Shown here: in pieces, positions 7,248 to 20,234 of the stretch
How the letters are laid out: each line of letters begins with the position of its first letter
Numbering within the stretch: position 1 is the first letter of the stretch
Assembly: GCF_020025155.1 (NCBI RefSeq)
Contig: NZ_CP073751.1
Span: 2,979,167 to 3,043,166 of the forward strand
From: Halopseudomonas nanhaiensis
Lineage (GTDB): Bacteria; Pseudomonadota; Gammaproteobacteria; Pseudomonadales; Pseudomonadaceae
Length of the DNA: 64,000 nucleotides
Direction of reading: 5' to 3'
Made by a program: the position numbers and the translations under genes
The notes under the pieces: model-generated
Seen by the model: only the letters and a program-made list of their open reading frames with translations
Database searches by the model: none
What the model was told of the DNA's origin: nothing

Positions 7248-7278
7248 CAGAAACCCCGACACGTGGTCGGGGTTTCTG
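7248..7278 (-). terminator. Intrinsic terminator of purL
   Basis: A perfect 13-bp stem (CAGAAACCCCGAC paired with GTCGGGGTTTCTG) and a 5-base loop. On the minus strand it is followed by TTTTG, just past the purL stop at 7296. The flanking bases also give a short T-run on the plus strand, so it could work in both directions. Confidence 0.88.
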
Positions 7279-7295
7279 TTTGCGCTGGTCGCGTA

Positions 7296-11192
<3,897 letters not shown>

Positions 11193-11341
11193 GTCGGTAA
11201 CGGCCTCGGAGAAACAGGGATGGAAAAATGAAGGCGCATAGGATAACCCAAGGACGGCGTGACGGCCATGCTGGCTAACCCGCGCCGAGCGGCGCATCAC
11301 GGCGTGTCGGTGCTGAAAAACCCGGCTACATGCAGTAACTA

Positions 11342-11368
11342 TTGCCGCGGACCGCTTTTCCTTATACT
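11342..11368 (+). promoter_or_regulatory. Possible sigma-70 promoter of mltF
   Basis: TTGCCG at 11342-11347 and TATACT at 11363-11368, 15 bases apart and close to the mltF ATG at 11376. The spacer is shorter than the optimum 17, and the very short leader makes the call tentative. Confidence 0.35.
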
Positions 11369-11375
11369 GGCTCGC

Positions 11376-12821
11376 ATGTCACCCCGCCGGCCCCTGCCCT
11401 TCTCCCTGCCCGCCCTGCTCCCGCTGGTCCTCGCGACGCTGCTGGCAGGCTGCGGCGAACAGCCCAGCCGTCTCGAGCAGATCCGCGACGAAGGAACCCT
11501 GCGCGTCGTGACCCGCAATACGCCCACGACCTATTACCAGGATCGCCACGGCGATACCGGGCTGGAATACGAGCTGAGCAAGCGCTTCGCACAGAGTCTG
11601 GGCGTGACCCTTGAAATTACCACCACAGCTACGCTGGACGACCTGTATCACCAGCTTTCCAGCGAAGATGGCCCAGACCTGGCCGCCGCCGGCGTCACGG
11701 TCAATCCGCAGCGGGCCGATCAGGTGCGCTTCGCGGAGCCCTATCTCGAGACCACCCCCCAGGTGGTCTACCGCCGCGGCAAGCGCCAGCCGCGCAACAT
11801 CGAGGAGCTCTACGGCAAGCGCATCATGGTGCTCAAGGGCAGCACGCTGGCCGACATGCTGCGAGACCTGCAGCAGGAACATCCCAATCTGGTCTTCGAG
11901 GAGTCCGACAGCCTCGAAGTGGCCGATCTGCTGCGGCTGGTCAATGACGAGGAGATCGACCATGCGGTGGTCTACTCCAACGAACTGGTGGTCAACCAGG
12001 CGTTCTATCCGGCGGTGCGTGTGGGGTTCGATCTGGGCGAGCCACGGGCGATGGCCTGGGCCTTGCCGCGCGAGCCTGACGACACCCTGCTCGATGCGGT
12101 GCGCGAATTCTTCGCCGGCATCAAGGAGGACGGCACGCTGGACCAGCTCATCGAGCGCTTCTACGGTCATTCCGACGTGCTCGACTATGTGGGTGCACGC
12201 GCGTTTGCGCGGCATATGACCCAACGCCTCCCACGGTTCGAGACCCAGTTCCGCCAGGCTGGCGATCAGTACGCACTGGACTGGCGCCTGTTGGCGGCCA
12301 TGGGGTATCAGGAGTCCCTCTGGGATCCGGACGCCCGTTCGCCCACCGGCGTGCGCGGGTTGATGATGCTGACGCTGCCCACCGCCAAGTTCGTTGGCGT
12401 GACCAACCGTATCGATCCGAAGCAGAGCATCTTTGGCGGGGCGCGTTATCTGATCTGGGTGCGCGATCAGTTGCCCACCGACATCCCCGAGCCCGACCGC
12501 ACCTGGTTCGCCCTGGCCGCTTACAACGTCGGCCTGGGGCATCTCGATGATGCCCGCACCCTGACACGTAACAACGGCCGCGACCCGAACCGCTGGATCG
12601 ATGTGAAGGATCATTTGCCGTTACTGCAGAAGAAGCAGTGGTATACCCAGACGCGCTACGGCTATGCCCGCGGCTCCGAACCGGTGCATTACGTGCAGAA
12701 CATCCGCCGCTACTACGAGATCCTGCAGTGGGTCACCCAGCCCCAGGCCGAGACGGCGCGGATTCCCGAAGGCGAGTACCACACGCCCGGGATTCTCGAG
12801 CAGTTACCGCAGGGGATCTAG
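11376..12821 (+). CDS. mltF: Membrane-bound lytic murein transglycosylase F
   Basis: A 481-residue lipoprotein that cleaves peptidoglycan glycan strands with formation of 1,6-anhydromuropeptides. The signal peptide ends LLAGC, a lipobox placing it in a membrane. Residues 35-270 form a periplasmic binding-protein-like domain ([21 protein letters not shown]), and residues 290-460 the SLT domain. There, [20 protein letters not shown] holds the catalytic Glu, followed by [13 protein letters not shown]. The MltF domain pair and length are typical. The start at 11376 was chosen because it gives the lipoprotein signal; the longer frame upstream does not. Divergent from purL, as in other pseudomonads. 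Confidence 0.95.
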   Translation: MSPRRPLPFSLPALLPLVLATLLAGCGEQPSRLEQIRDEGTLRVVTRNTPTTYYQDRHGDTGLEYELSKRFAQSLGVTLEITTTATLDDLYHQLSSEDGPDLAAAGVTVNPQRADQVRFAEPYLETTPQVVYRRGKRQPRNIEELYGKRIMVLKGSTLADMLRDLQQEHPNLVFEESDSLEVADLLRLVNDEEIDHAVVYSNELVVNQAFYPAVRVGFDLGEPRAMAWALPREPDDTLLDAVREFFAGIKEDGTLDQLIERFYGHSDVLDYVGARAFARHMTQRLPRFETQFRQAGDQYALDWRLLAAMGYQESLWDPDARSPTGVRGLMMLTLPTAKFVGVTNRIDPKQSIFGGARYLIWVRDQLPTDIPEPDRTWFALAAYNVGLGHLDDARTLTRNNGRDPNRWIDVKDHLPLLQKKQWYTQTRYGYARGSEPVHYVQNIRRYYEILQWVTQPQAETARIPEGEYHTPGILEQLPQGI

Positions 12822-12839
12822 CGCCGCCTTCGGCGGCGC
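12821..12839 (+). terminator. GC-rich hairpin after mltF
   Basis: A perfect 8-bp stem, GCGCCGCC and GGCGGCGC with loop TTC, beginning on the last base of the mltF stop codon. No T-run follows, so it may act as a terminator or an mRNA 3' stabiliser. Confidence 0.55.
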
Positions 12840-12845
12840 AGCGGT

Positions 12846-12995
12846 AAGCTGTTAGCTTCAAGCGACAAGCTGTCCGAGTGGAGCGGGAAAAGGGGGGTGT
12901 ATCCGCGGTTTGTTGCAGTCGCAAGTCTTGCTAAGCACGGGCATGGTTTGGTTTTAAGCTTGAAGCTTGAAGCTTGCCGCTTGCCGCTTGCCGCT
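12846..12995. repeat. Inverted heptamer-repeat element A
   Basis: The left arm (12846-12873) is four 7-bp units of the form AAGCTGT/TAGCTTC. The right arm (12956-12995) is three AAGCTTG units followed by CCGCTTG, CCGCTTG and a partial unit, in the opposite orientation. About 80 bp of unrelated sequence separates the arms. It fills the space between the convergent mltF and tadA genes. Confidence 0.8.
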
Positions 12996-13004
12996 GCGCG
13001 ACAG

Positions 13005-13469
13005 CTAGCTGTCGCGCCCCCGCCGCTGCCGAAAAAACGCCTTGAGCATCGCTCCACACTCTTCTGCCAGCACTCCGCCTTCCACCTGTACGCGATGGTT
13101 GTACCAGGGCTGGTCGAGGGTCTGGCTGCGGCTGAGGATAGCGCCGGCGCGCGGTTCACTGGCTCCATAGACCAGGCGGCCGATACGGCTGTGCACCAGC
13201 AGGCCGGCGCACATGGTGCAGGGTTCAAGCGTGACGTAGAGGGTAGCGCCGGGCAGACGATAGTTGCCGAGGGCTTCGGCCGCCTGGCGGATGGCGACCA
13301 TTTCCGCGTGGGCGCTGGGATCGTGACTGCTGATCGGCTGGTTGAAGCCCTTGCCGATCACTGCACCGTCCAGCACCAGCACGGCGCCGACCGGTACCTC
13401 GCCGAGCAGGGCACCCTGCTCGGCTTCGGCCAGCGCCAGCCGCATGAAGTCGATATCAGCTGGCTTCAT
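13005..13469 (-). CDS. tadA: tRNA-specific adenosine deaminase
   Basis: A 154-residue zinc deaminase that converts A34 to inosine in the anticodon of tRNA-Arg(ACG). His54 and Glu56 in HAEM, together with Cys84 and Cys87 in PCTMC, form the zinc site and proton shuttle. Further family segments are GEVPVGAVLV near residue 25 and YGASEPRAGA after the zinc site. The length is normal. It lies about 13 bp past the start of cysNC in the opposite reading sense of the operon order: cysNC is transcribed toward it on the same strand, so read-through from cysNC is likely. Confidence 0.96.
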   Translation of the reverse strand: MKPADIDFMRLALAEAEQGALLGEVPVGAVLVLDGAVIGKGFNQPISSHDPSAHAEMVAIRQAAEALGNYRLPGATLYVTLEPCTMCAGLLVHSRIGRLVYGASEPRAGAILSRSQTLDQPWYNHRVQVEGGVLAEECGAMLKAFFRQRRGRDS

Positions 13470-13481
13470 GGCCGGCTCCGA

Positions 13482-15389
13482 TCAGATCAGACCGCGTTGG
13501 CGCAGCAGACCGATCACCTTGTCGACACAGCTGTCCAGATCCGAATCGGCGGTGTTGAGGACCAGATCGGCATTCTCCGGCGCTTCGTACGGATAGGACA
13601 CGCCGGGGATAGTGCCGTCCACATTGGCGGCATACAGACCGGAGGGATCGCGCGTCTGGCATACGTCCAGCGGTGCATCGAGATACACCATCAGGCAGCG
13701 TTCGCCGAGAATATGCCGGGCGGTGTCGCGGCTCGCCTTGGTCGGTGCAACGAAGGCGCCCAGCGCTATCAGACCCGCTTCGTTGAGCTGACGGGCGATC
13801 CGCACGCCCTTGTGCAGGTTCTCGGCACGGCCTGCGGCGTCCTGCGCCAACCCTTTCGACAGGTCCTGACGCATCGCCTTGCCATCGAGCACGTAGCAGG
13901 CACGTCCCTGGTCGAACAGCTTGCGTTCGACGGCGTAGGCAATGGTGCTCTTGCCGGAACCGGACAGACCGGTGAACAGCACGGTGACCGGATCCTGGCC
14001 GAAGCGTGCGGCGCGCTCGGACGCAGTCACATGGGCCAAGCGGCCATGATGGCTGTCGCTGCTGTTCTGGCCCATCAACCCCTTGGCGACGATCATGCCC
14101 GCACCCACGGTGCCGTTGGTCATGCGGTCGATGACGATGAACGCGCCGGAGGTGCGGTTGTGGCGGTAATCGTCATAGGCGATCGGGCGCTCGAGCGACA
14201 GCTCGACCCGGCCGATTTCGTTCAGTCCGAGCTGCGGCGCTTCCTGCTGCTCCAGCGTGTTCACATCGATGCGATGCACGATGCGCGTGAACGAGCCTGG
14301 ACTGTAGCTGGTCGCGCGCTTGATGTCGTACTTGCGGCCGGGCTGCATGGGCTGCTCGGCCATCCAGACGATATTGGCTTCGAAGTGATCGCCGATCAGC
14401 GGACGATTGTCCACATGCGCGAGCATGTCACCACGGGAGATGTCGATCTCGTCTTCCAGCGTCAGCGTCACCGCCTGGCCCGGGCCGGCTGTTTCCAGCT
14501 CGCCATCGTAGGTGACGATGGACTTCACACGGCTGGTCTTGCCTGACGGCAATACGACCAGCTCATCACCCTTGTGCACCACGCCGGCGGCGATGGTGCC
14601 GGCAAAGCCGCGGAAGTTCAGGTTGGGCCGGGTCACCAGCTGCACCGGGAAGCGCAGGTCCGTGAGGTTGCGATCGGCCGCCACTTCGACGTTTTCCAGA
14701 ATTTCCATCAGCGTCTGGCCGGTGTACCACGGGCTGCGCTCGCTGCGATTGACGACGTTATCGCCCTTCAATGCCGACATCGGCACGAAGTGCACGCTGT
14801 TGCCGTCGAGCATTTCCAGGCCCTTGGCAAACTCGCGGTAATCGTCACAGATCTGGTTGAATACGCCCTCGTCGAAGTCCTTCAGATCCATCTTGTTGAC
14901 CGCAACGACGATGTGCTTGATACCCAACAGCGAGGCAATGAAGCTGTGGCGCTTGGTCTGGGTCTGCACGCCATAACGCGCATCGATCAGGATGATCGCC
15001 AGGTCACAGGTCGACGCGCCAGTGGCCATGTTGCGGGTGTACTGCTCATGGCCAGGGGTGTCGGCGATGATGAACTTGCGCTTGGCGGTGGAAAAATAGC
15101 GGTAGGCGACATCGATGGTGATGCCCTGCTCACGCTCGGCCTGCAGACCATCAACCAGCAGCGCCAGGTCGATGTCCTCGCCCGTGGTTCCGACCTTCTT
15201 GGAATCACGCGTGATGGCTTCCATGTGATCTTCGTAGATCATCTTGGAATCATGCAGCAAACGCCCGATCAGCGTGCTCTTGCCGTCATCGACGTTTCCG
15301 CAGGTGAGGAACCGCAACAGCTCCTTACGCTCGTGCTGTGCCAGGTAGGCCAGGATGTCTTCGCTGATTAGTTCAGACTGATGGGACAT
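13482..15389 (-). CDS. cysNC: Fused sulfate adenylyltransferase subunit 1 / adenylylsulfate kinase
   Basis: A 635-residue bifunctional enzyme of sulfate activation. Residues 25-240 are an EF-Tu-like GTPase (GNVDDGKST at 31-39, [19 protein letters not shown]) that drives APS formation together with CysD. Beta-barrel domains follow to about residue 440. Residues 455-635 are APS kinase ([10 protein letters not shown]-loop, then [13 protein letters not shown]), making PAPS. The CysN-CysC fusion is usual in pseudomonads. Its partner cysD lies upstream on the same strand, but here a four-helix-bundle gene and repeats separate the two. Confidence 0.97.
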   Translation of the reverse strand: MSHQSELISEDILAYLAQHERKELLRFLTCGNVDDGKSTLIGRLLHDSKMIYEDHMEAITRDSKKVGTTGEDIDLALLVDGLQAEREQGITIDVAYRYFSTAKRKFIIADTPGHEQYTRNMATGASTCDLAIILIDARYGVQTQTKRHSFIASLLGIKHIVVAVNKMDLKDFDEGVFNQICDDYREFAKGLEMLDGNSVHFVPMSALKGDNVVNRSERSPWYTGQTLMEILENVEVAADRNLTDLRFPVQLVTRPNLNFRGFAGTIAAGVVHKGDELVVLPSGKTSRVKSIVTYDGELETAGPGQAVTLTLEDEIDISRGDMLAHVDNRPLIGDHFEANIVWMAEQPMQPGRKYDIKRATSYSPGSFTRIVHRIDVNTLEQQEAPQLGLNEIGRVELSLERPIAYDDYRHNRTSGAFIVIDRMTNGTVGAGMIVAKGLMGQNSSDSHHGRLAHVTASERAARFGQDPVTVLFTGLSGSGKSTIAYAVERKLFDQGRACYVLDGKAMRQDLSKGLAQDAAGRAENLHKGVRIARQLNEAGLIALGAFVAPTKASRDTARHILGERCLMVYLDAPLDVCQTRDPSGLYAANVDGTIPGVSYPYEAPENADLVLNTADSDLDSCVDKVIGLLRQRGLI

Positions 15390-15400
15390 GATCTTATCTC

Positions 15401-15837
15401 GATGCTATAGGCTGAAGGCTGAAGGCTGGACGTAACTGCTCCGTGCCCAACGAGATCACTGCGCCTGCCTCAACAGGCGCTGCAGGCCGGAAAGCATTGA
15501 TGCGATGCGCTTGCAACGCCCTACCCAGTCTGCGCTGATCTCGCGAGGTATAAACCCTACCTCCGAGCCAATGTAAATTTGTGTTCTCAACTCCGAGCAT
15601 GAACTCTTCGCCACGCTCAGGTAATGGTGCTTTTCCCGATCACCTTCGCGCGTCATTCCTTCCGCAATATTGCTGGGGATCGACAGTGAGGCGCGTGTAA
15701 TCTGATCTTTGAAACCGTAATCCCTGCTATCAGCAAAATGCTTGTATACGTCTACCGAAAGCCGGGCTGAAAGCTTCCAAACTTCCAGCTTCTCGAAATC
15801 CATTTCTTCCAGCCTCCAGCTTCGCGCCTCCAGCCAT
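15401..15837. repeat. Heptamer-repeat element E, enclosing the four-helix-bundle gene
   Basis: At 15401-15428 there are four units (GATGCTA, TAGGCTG, AAGGCTG, AAGGCTG). At 15810-15837 there are four inverted units (CAGCCTC, CAGCTTC, GCGCCTC, CAGCCAT). Between them lies the gene at 15456-15803. The outer ends abut the start of cysNC and the stop of cysD, so the whole element fills the cysD-cysNC gap. The related unit sequence extends into the first codons of the enclosed gene. Confidence 0.75.
15456..15803 (-). CDS. Four-helix-bundle protein (23S rRNA IVP / S23 family)
   Basis: A 115-residue all-helical protein opening MDFEKLEVWKLSARLSVDVYKHF, followed by DYGFKDQITRASLSIPSNIAEG and REKHHYLSVAKSSCSELRTQ. 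These are the signature blocks of the TIGR02436 four-helix-bundle family, first found inside intervening sequences of 23S rRNA and related to the Avd accessory protein of diversity-generating retroelements. Its molecular role is not established. It has no link to sulfur metabolism, yet it lies exactly between cysD and cysNC, enclosed by inverted heptamer repeats. Its first 12 codons are themselves built from the repeat unit (AAGCTGGAAGTTTGGAAGC). Confidence 0.9.
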   Translation of the reverse strand: MDFEKLEVWKLSARLSVDVYKHFADSRDYGFKDQITRASLSIPSNIAEGMTREGDREKHHYLSVAKSSCSELRTQIYIGSEVGFIPREISADWVGRCKRIASMLSGLQRLLRQAQ

Positions 15838-15839
15838 CC

Positions 15840-16745
15840 TTAGAAGTACCCCTGACGCTTCTTCTCTTCCATCGAGCCGGCTTGATCGTGATCGATCACG
15901 CGACCCTGACGCTCGGACGTACGTGTCAGCAGCATTTCCTGGATGATATCCGGCAGCGTCGCAGCACTGGACTCGACGGCACCGGTCAGCGGATAGCAGC
16001 CCAGCGTGCGGAAGCGGACCATTTTCATTTCGGGCACTTCGCCTTCGTTCAGCGGCATGCGCTCGTCGTCGACCATGATCAGCGAACCGTTGCGCTCGAC
16101 CACGGGCCGCTCGGCGGCAAAGTACAGCGGTACGATCGGAATGCTTTCCAGATAGATGTATTGCCAGATATCCAGCTCGGTCCAGTTCGACAGCGGGAAC
16201 ACGCGAATGCTTTCGCCCTTGTGCACCTTGCCGTTGTAGATGTTCCACAGCTCCGGACGCTGGTTCTTCGGATCCCAGCGGTGATGCTTGTCACGGAACG
16301 AATACACGCGCTCCTTGGCGCGCGACTTCTCCTCGTCACGGCGAGCACCACCGAAAGCGGCGTCGAAGCCGTACTTGTCCAGCGCCTGCTTCAGGCCCTG
16401 GGTTTTCATCACGTCGGTATGGACTGCGCTGCCGTGGGTGAACGGATTCACGCCCTGGGCGAGACCTTCGGGGTTCTGATGAACCAGCAGGTCAAGATCC
16501 ATCTCGTTGACCATCTTCTCGCGGAACTTGTACATCTCGCGAAATTTCCAGCCGGTATCCACATGCAGAACAGGGAACGGCAACTTGCCTGGATAGAACG
16601 CCTTGCGGGCCAGATGCAGCATGACTGCCGAATCCTTGCCGATCGAATAGAGCATGACCGGGTTCTGAAACTCGGCTGCCACTTCACGAATGATGTGGAT
16701 GCTCTCCGCTTCAAGCTGCTTCAGGTGAGTCAGTTTTTCCAGCAT
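15840..16745 (-). CDS. cysD: Sulfate adenylyltransferase subunit 2
   Basis: A 301-residue PP-loop enzyme that, with CysN, forms APS from ATP and sulfate. It starts [20 protein letters not shown] at 16745; the 19 extra upstream codons are not conserved. The pyrophosphate loop is [17 protein letters not shown], the CysD variant of SGGKDS. Further family blocks are [38 protein letters not shown] and the C-terminal [25 protein letters not shown]. The length is normal. It is the first gene of a cysD-(four-helix gene)-cysNC unit. Confidence 0.97.
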   Translation of the reverse strand: MLEKLTHLKQLEAESIHIIREVAAEFQNPVMLYSIGKDSAVMLHLARKAFYPGKLPFPVLHVDTGWKFREMYKFREKMVNEMDLDLLVHQNPEGLAQGVNPFTHGSAVHTDVMKTQGLKQALDKYGFDAAFGGARRDEEKSRAKERVYSFRDKHHRWDPKNQRPELWNIYNGKVHKGESIRVFPLSNWTELDIWQYIYLESIPIVPLYFAAERPVVERNGSLIMVDDERMPLNEGEVPEMKMVRFRTLGCYPLTGAVESSAATLPDIIQEMLLTRTSERQGRVIDHDQAGSMEEKKRQGYF

Positions 16746-16818
16746 GGCTATCTCGCAACGATAAGGGGGACGCCGGGCATCCCTAATTCGAATTGGCGGC
16801 ATTGTAACAAAGCAGGTT

Positions 16819-16831
16819 GCTTATAATAAGC
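16819..16831 (-). promoter_or_regulatory. Palindrome in the presumed cysD promoter
   Basis: GCTTATAATAAGC is a perfect 13-bp palindrome about 74 bp before the cysD ATG and contains TATTAT/TATAAT on both strands. It may be the -10 region, an operator, or both. No strong -35 was found. Confidence 0.35.
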
Positions 16832-16860
16832 GCACCGACAAGAACCTTGAGCTATAACGA

Positions 16861-16889
16861 TATTCGAAAGCGCAATGCGCTTCCGAATA
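16861..16889. promoter_or_regulatory. 29-bp imperfect dyad upstream of cysD
   Basis: TATTCG-A-AAGCGC faces GCGCTT-C-CGAATA around a 3-base centre. It lies 116 bp before the cysD start and next to heptamer element B. It could be an operator or a hairpin; no binding protein can be named. Confidence 0.35.
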
Positions 16890-16896
16890 CAGCGGC

Positions 16897-16991
16897 GAGC
16901 TGAAAGCGGCAAGCCATAAGCTACTTGAGCGATGACATGCGTTGCTCGGTTGGCCGACAGGTTTTGCTTGAAGCTTGTAGCTTACAGCTCC
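16897..16991. repeat. Inverted heptamer-repeat element B
   Basis: The left arm (16897-16924) is GAGCTGA, AAGCGGC, AAGCCAT, AAGCTAC. The right arm (16964-16991) is inverted, with AAGCTTG, TAGCTTA and CAGCTCC. The spacer contains TTGGCCGACAGGTTTTGCTTG-like sequence, which recurs in shortened form in element C. It fills the gap between the cysD upstream region and the Nif3-like gene. Confidence 0.7.
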
Positions 16992-17012
16992 CCGCTGGAG
17001 CCGCTGCGCGGC

Positions 17013-17771
17013 TCACGCCGGGTTATCGATGTCGACAAACTCATGTTCGATGCCGAAGCGCTCTGCCAGGTGCTCGCCCAGGGCTTTGACACCGTAGCGT
17101 TCGGTAGCGTGGTGCCCTGCCGCGAAGAAGTGGATGCCGTGTTCACGCGCAGCGTGCACGGTGGGCTCGGAGACTTCTCCGGTAATATAGGCATCGACGC
17201 CGAGGGCGACAGCTTTTTCAATGTAGCCTTGCGCGCCGCCGGTGCACCAGGCGATGCGCCGGATGGGCCGGTCGCTGCCTGCAATGTGCAGCGGTGCTCG
17301 GCCCAGCCCCTGTTCCAGTGATCGGGCGAAGGCCTCACCGGAGCACGCCTGACGAACCCGCCCGGCGAGCCCGACGGAGCGCGGGTTGCCGAGCTCGAGG
17401 CCACCGTCGATTTCCCAGCCCAGCAAACGGGCGAGCTGAACGTTATTGCCCAGCTCGGCATGTACATCCAGCGGCAGGTGATACGCCAGCAAGCTCATCT
17501 CGTTGTCGAGGAGAGTCTTGATCCGGCGGTAGCGCATGCCTGTAATCGGTAAAGGTTCTCCCTTCCAGAAATAACCGTGATGCACCAGGACCAGTTGCGC
17601 CTGGCGTTCGGCTGCTGCGTCCAGCAGAGCCTGGCTGGCAGTGACACCGGTGACGATGCGCTGGATGCGCGGCGTACCCTCCACCTGCAGCCCATTGGGG
17701 CAGTAGTCCTGGAATGCCTGCTTTTCCAACAGCTCATCGCAGTACTGCACCAGCGCTGTACGCTCTATCAT
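17013..17771 (-). CDS. Nif3-like dinuclear metal centre hexameric protein (YbgI family)
   Basis: A 252-residue member of the NIF3/YbgI family. The metal ligands lie in LVLVHHGYFWKGEPL (residues 60-74) and near the C-terminus in GHHATERYGVKALGEHLAE. The N-terminal DYCPNGLQVEG is also diagnostic. Family members form toroidal hexamers with two metals per subunit; GTP cyclohydrolase-like and other activities have been proposed, but the physiological role is unsettled. It is divergent from algW, with the two starts about 140 bp apart. The start MIERTALVQYCDELL is the conserved one. Confidence 0.93.
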   Translation of the reverse strand: MIERTALVQYCDELLEKQAFQDYCPNGLQVEGTPRIQRIVTGVTASQALLDAAAERQAQLVLVHHGYFWKGEPLPITGMRYRRIKTLLDNEMSLLAYHLPLDVHAELGNNVQLARLLGWEIDGGLELGNPRSVGLAGRVRQACSGEAFARSLEQGLGRAPLHIAGSDRPIRRIAWCTGGAQGYIEKAVALGVDAYITGEVSEPTVHAAREHGIHFFAAGHHATERYGVKALGEHLAERFGIEHEFVDIDNPA

Positions 17772-17861
17772 GGCAATCTCCGGGACGCGACAAAGCCGTC
17801 ATTTTCGGCATCCCGCCGCTGCATTTCAAGGCCAGCCCTCTACACGCCGGATGCCGCGACC

Positions 17862-17867
17862 TATAAT
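17862..17867 (+). promoter_or_regulatory. -10 element of a likely algW promoter
   Basis: A consensus TATAAT 46 bp before the algW ATG. The -35 region 17 bases upstream (TCTACA) is poor, so the promoter may need an activator or be weak. Confidence 0.45.
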
Positions 17868-17912
17868 GCGCGATTGGCTCGCTCTGCACCCGGTAACCGA
17901 AGGAACACACTG

Positions 17913-19055
17913 ATGAAGGAACACTTGCGAAGCCTCGGCTGGCCCATCACCTGGGGGCTGCTGTTGTCGCTGCTGGTCATCGAAGCCTTCCCCCAGTGGC
18001 TGGGGATTGCGCCGGGCGGCAACGTGGAAATTCAGATGCTCCCCGAGCCTGAGCGCGTTGCGAACACCTCGGGACCTGTCTCGTACAGCTCGGCGGTACG
18101 CCGTGCTGCGCCCGCGGTAGCCAGCATCTTTACCAGCAAGGAAGTTACCCCACCGCAGCCTGATCAACAGAATCCCACACTGCGCGACTATACCGACAAC
18201 CTTCCAGGCGCCGCCCGGCGACAGTCAAGCCTGGGATCGGCGGTAATTCTCAGCAGCGACGGCTATCTGCTGACCAACAATCACGTGATAGCCGATGCCG
18301 ACGAGATCCTCGTCGCGTTGCAGGATGGCCGTGAAACCATCGCCCGACTCATCGGGACCGATCCAGAGACGGATCTTGCGGTGCTAAAGATCGATCTGCC
18401 GAATCTGCCCGCCGTGACCATCAGCCCGGCAGAAGACCAGCGCACCGGCGACGTGGTGATGGCCATCGGCAACCCGTTCGGTCTCGGCCAGACCGTCACC
18501 ATGGGCATCATCAGCGCAACCGGGCGCAACCAACTGGGACTCAACACCTACGAGGATTTCATCCAGACCGATGCGGCGATCAACCAGGGCAACTCAGGCG
18601 GTGCACTGATCGATGCACACGGCAACCTGATCGGCATTAACACCGCTATCTTCTCCCAGTCGGGCGGCTCCCAGGGCATCGGATTCGCGATTCCTGCCCG
18701 GCTGGCTACCGAGGTCATGCAGGCAATCATCGCCAACGGCCGTGTCATACGCGGCTGGCTGGGGGTAGAAGTACAACCGCTGACGCCGGAACAGGCGGCC
18801 GAGGCAGGCCTGGAGTTCGGCCAGGGGATCGTTATCTCTGGTCTGTACCGCGAGGGGCCCGCCTGGCAGGCGGGTCTGAAGCCCGGCGACGTCATCCTGA
18901 GCATCGACGGCCAGCCGGCCATCAATGGGCGCAGCGCAATGAATCAGGTGGCGCGCGCCAAGCCGGGCGAGTCCGTCTCGATGCGCGTGTCCCGCAAGGG
19001 CGCGATCAAAAGCTTCCGGGCGGAAGTGGGCGTACGCCCAAGCTTCAAGCCCTGA
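17913..19055 (+). CDS. algW: Periplasmic serine protease AlgW (DegS type)
   Basis: A 380-residue membrane-anchored HtrA protease. One N-terminal membrane helix (10-30) is followed by a trypsin-like domain with the triad His124 (TNNHVIAD), Asp154 (ETDLAVLKI) and Ser228 (QGNSGGAL). A single PDZ domain (about 275-370: RGWLGVEVQPL, LKPGDVILSIDGQP) follows. One PDZ plus an anchor is the DegS/AlgW layout. In pseudomonads this enzyme senses misfolded porins and cleaves the anti-sigma factor MucA, releasing the AlgU envelope-stress sigma factor. The start at 17913 was chosen because the longer frame upstream has no signal. Convergent with hisC. Confidence 0.96.
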   Translation: MKEHLRSLGWPITWGLLLSLLVIEAFPQWLGIAPGGNVEIQMLPEPERVANTSGPVSYSSAVRRAAPAVASIFTSKEVTPPQPDQQNPTLRDYTDNLPGAARRQSSLGSAVILSSDGYLLTNNHVIADADEILVALQDGRETIARLIGTDPETDLAVLKIDLPNLPAVTISPAEDQRTGDVVMAIGNPFGLGQTVTMGIISATGRNQLGLNTYEDFIQTDAAINQGNSGGALIDAHGNLIGINTAIFSQSGGSQGIGFAIPARLATEVMQAIIANGRVIRGWLGVEVQPLTPEQAAEAGLEFGQGIVISGLYREGPAWQAGLKPGDVILSIDGQPAINGRSAMNQVARAKPGESVSMRVSRKGAIKSFRAEVGVRPSFKP

Positions 19056-19070
19056 CGCCAGCGCGTCGGG

Positions 19071-20126
19071 TCAGATCAGGGTCCGCAGCGCCGCCAGCAG
19101 GGCCTGATTCTGCTCCGGCGTGCCAATCGTTATCCGCAGGAACTGGTCAATGCGCGGCTGACGGAAGTGCCGGACGATCACGCCCTGCTCGCGCAAGCCC
19201 TGGGCCAGCTCGGCTGCGTCACGCGTACTGTGGCGTGCGAACACGAAGTTGGCAGCCGACGGCAGCACGGCGAATCCAAGCTGTTCCAGCTGCCGGGCCA
19301 ACGTCTCACGGCTGGCGATCACCTTGTTGCGGCTGTCATCGAACCACTGCCGGTCTTCGAAAGCCGCAACCGCGCCAACAATTGCCAGTCGGTCCAGCGG
19401 GTAGGAATTGAAACTGTTCTTGATCCGCTCAAGCGCCTCGATCAGATCCCTGTGCCCGACCGCAAGACCCACCCGCAGACCAGCCAGCGAGCGCGACTTG
19501 GACAGCGTCTGGGTCACAAGCAGGTTCGGGTACCGATCAACCAGACCGATGGCGGTTTCGCCGCCGAAATCGACGTAGGCTTCGTCAACAACCACGACCG
19601 ACGCCCTGTTGGCCTCGAGCAGCTGTTCGATCCGGTCCAGCCCCAGCGGCACACCGGTCGGCGCGTTCGGGTTGGGGAAGATGATTCCGCCGTTGGGCCT
19701 GCGGTAGTCTTCCACATCGATCGAGAAATCGTCGCGCAGCGCCACCGGCTGCGGCTCGATACCGTAAAGGCCGCAGTAGACCGGATAGAAGCTGTAGGTG
19801 ATATCCGGAAAGAGCAGCGGCCTGCCATGCTGAAACAGCCCGTGAAAGACGTGCGCCAGCACTTCGTCCGAGCCGTTGCCGACGAAGACCTGGTCGGTGG
19901 ATACACCGTAGTAGTTGGCGATGCTCTGCTTGAGGGCGTCGGCATTTGGCGCGGGATACAGGCGCAGGGTATCGCCCAGCTCGGCACGAATCGCCTCGAT
20001 CACCCGCGGCGACGGCCCATAGGGGTTTTCGTTGGTGTTGAGCTTGACCAGATTGGCCAGCTTCGGCTGCTCGCCCGGCACGTAAGGCACCAGACTGCGA
20101 ACGAAAGGACTCCAGAAACGGCTCAC
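19071..20126 (-). CDS. hisC: Histidinol-phosphate aminotransferase
   Basis: A 351-residue PLP-dependent class I/II aminotransferase that converts imidazole acetol phosphate to histidinol phosphate. Visible blocks are [44 protein letters not shown] and the cofactor lysine in [16 protein letters not shown]. The start is GTG at 20126 ([11 protein letters not shown]) with AAGGAG six bases upstream. The longer frame would translate heptamer repeats. It is the last gene of the hisG-hisD-hisC run and is separated from hisD by heptamer element C. Confidence 0.96.
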   Translation of the reverse strand: MSRFWSPFVRSLVPYVPGEQPKLANLVKLNTNENPYGPSPRVIEAIRAELGDTLRLYPAPNADALKQSIANYYGVSTDQVFVGNGSDEVLAHVFHGLFQHGRPLLFPDITYSFYPVYCGLYGIEPQPVALRDDFSIDVEDYRRPNGGIIFPNPNAPTGVPLGLDRIEQLLEANRASVVVVDEAYVDFGGETAIGLVDRYPNLLVTQTLSKSRSLAGLRVGLAVGHRDLIEALERIKNSFNSYPLDRLAIVGAVAAFEDRQWFDDSRNKVIASRETLARQLEQLGFAVLPSAANFVFARHSTRDAAELAQGLREQGVIVRHFRQPRIDQFLRITIGTPEQNQALLAALRTLI

Positions 20127-20142
20127 ATCGATCTCCTTTGGA

Positions 20143-20234
20143 GAGCTGCAAGCTTTAAGCTGCAAGCTGCAAGTTGATCGCATGAGATTGGCCGACCTGT
20201 CGCTTGCCGCTTGCCGCTTGCTGCTTGTCGCTTC
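20143..20234. repeat. Inverted heptamer-repeat element C
   Basis: The left arm (20143-20177) is five units: GAGCTGC, AAGCTTT, AAGCTGC, AAGCTGC, AAGTTGA. The right arm (20200-20234) is five inverted units: TCGCTTG, CCGCTTG, CCGCTTG, CTGCTTG, TCGCTTC. The 22-bp centre holds ATTGGCCGACC. The element occupies the whole hisD-hisC gap: the hisD stop lies in one arm and the hisC ribosome site just outside the other. Confidence 0.85.

Noticed and set aside
12956-12995. CRISPR array reading of the heptamer repeats
   Set aside because: The units are 7 bp without spacers, the arms are inverted, and no cas gene is present.
12897-14546. A 549-codon plus-strand open frame opposite tadA and cysNC
   Set aside because: It begins in repeat sequence and covers two certain genes on the other strand; its composition fits an antisense shadow.
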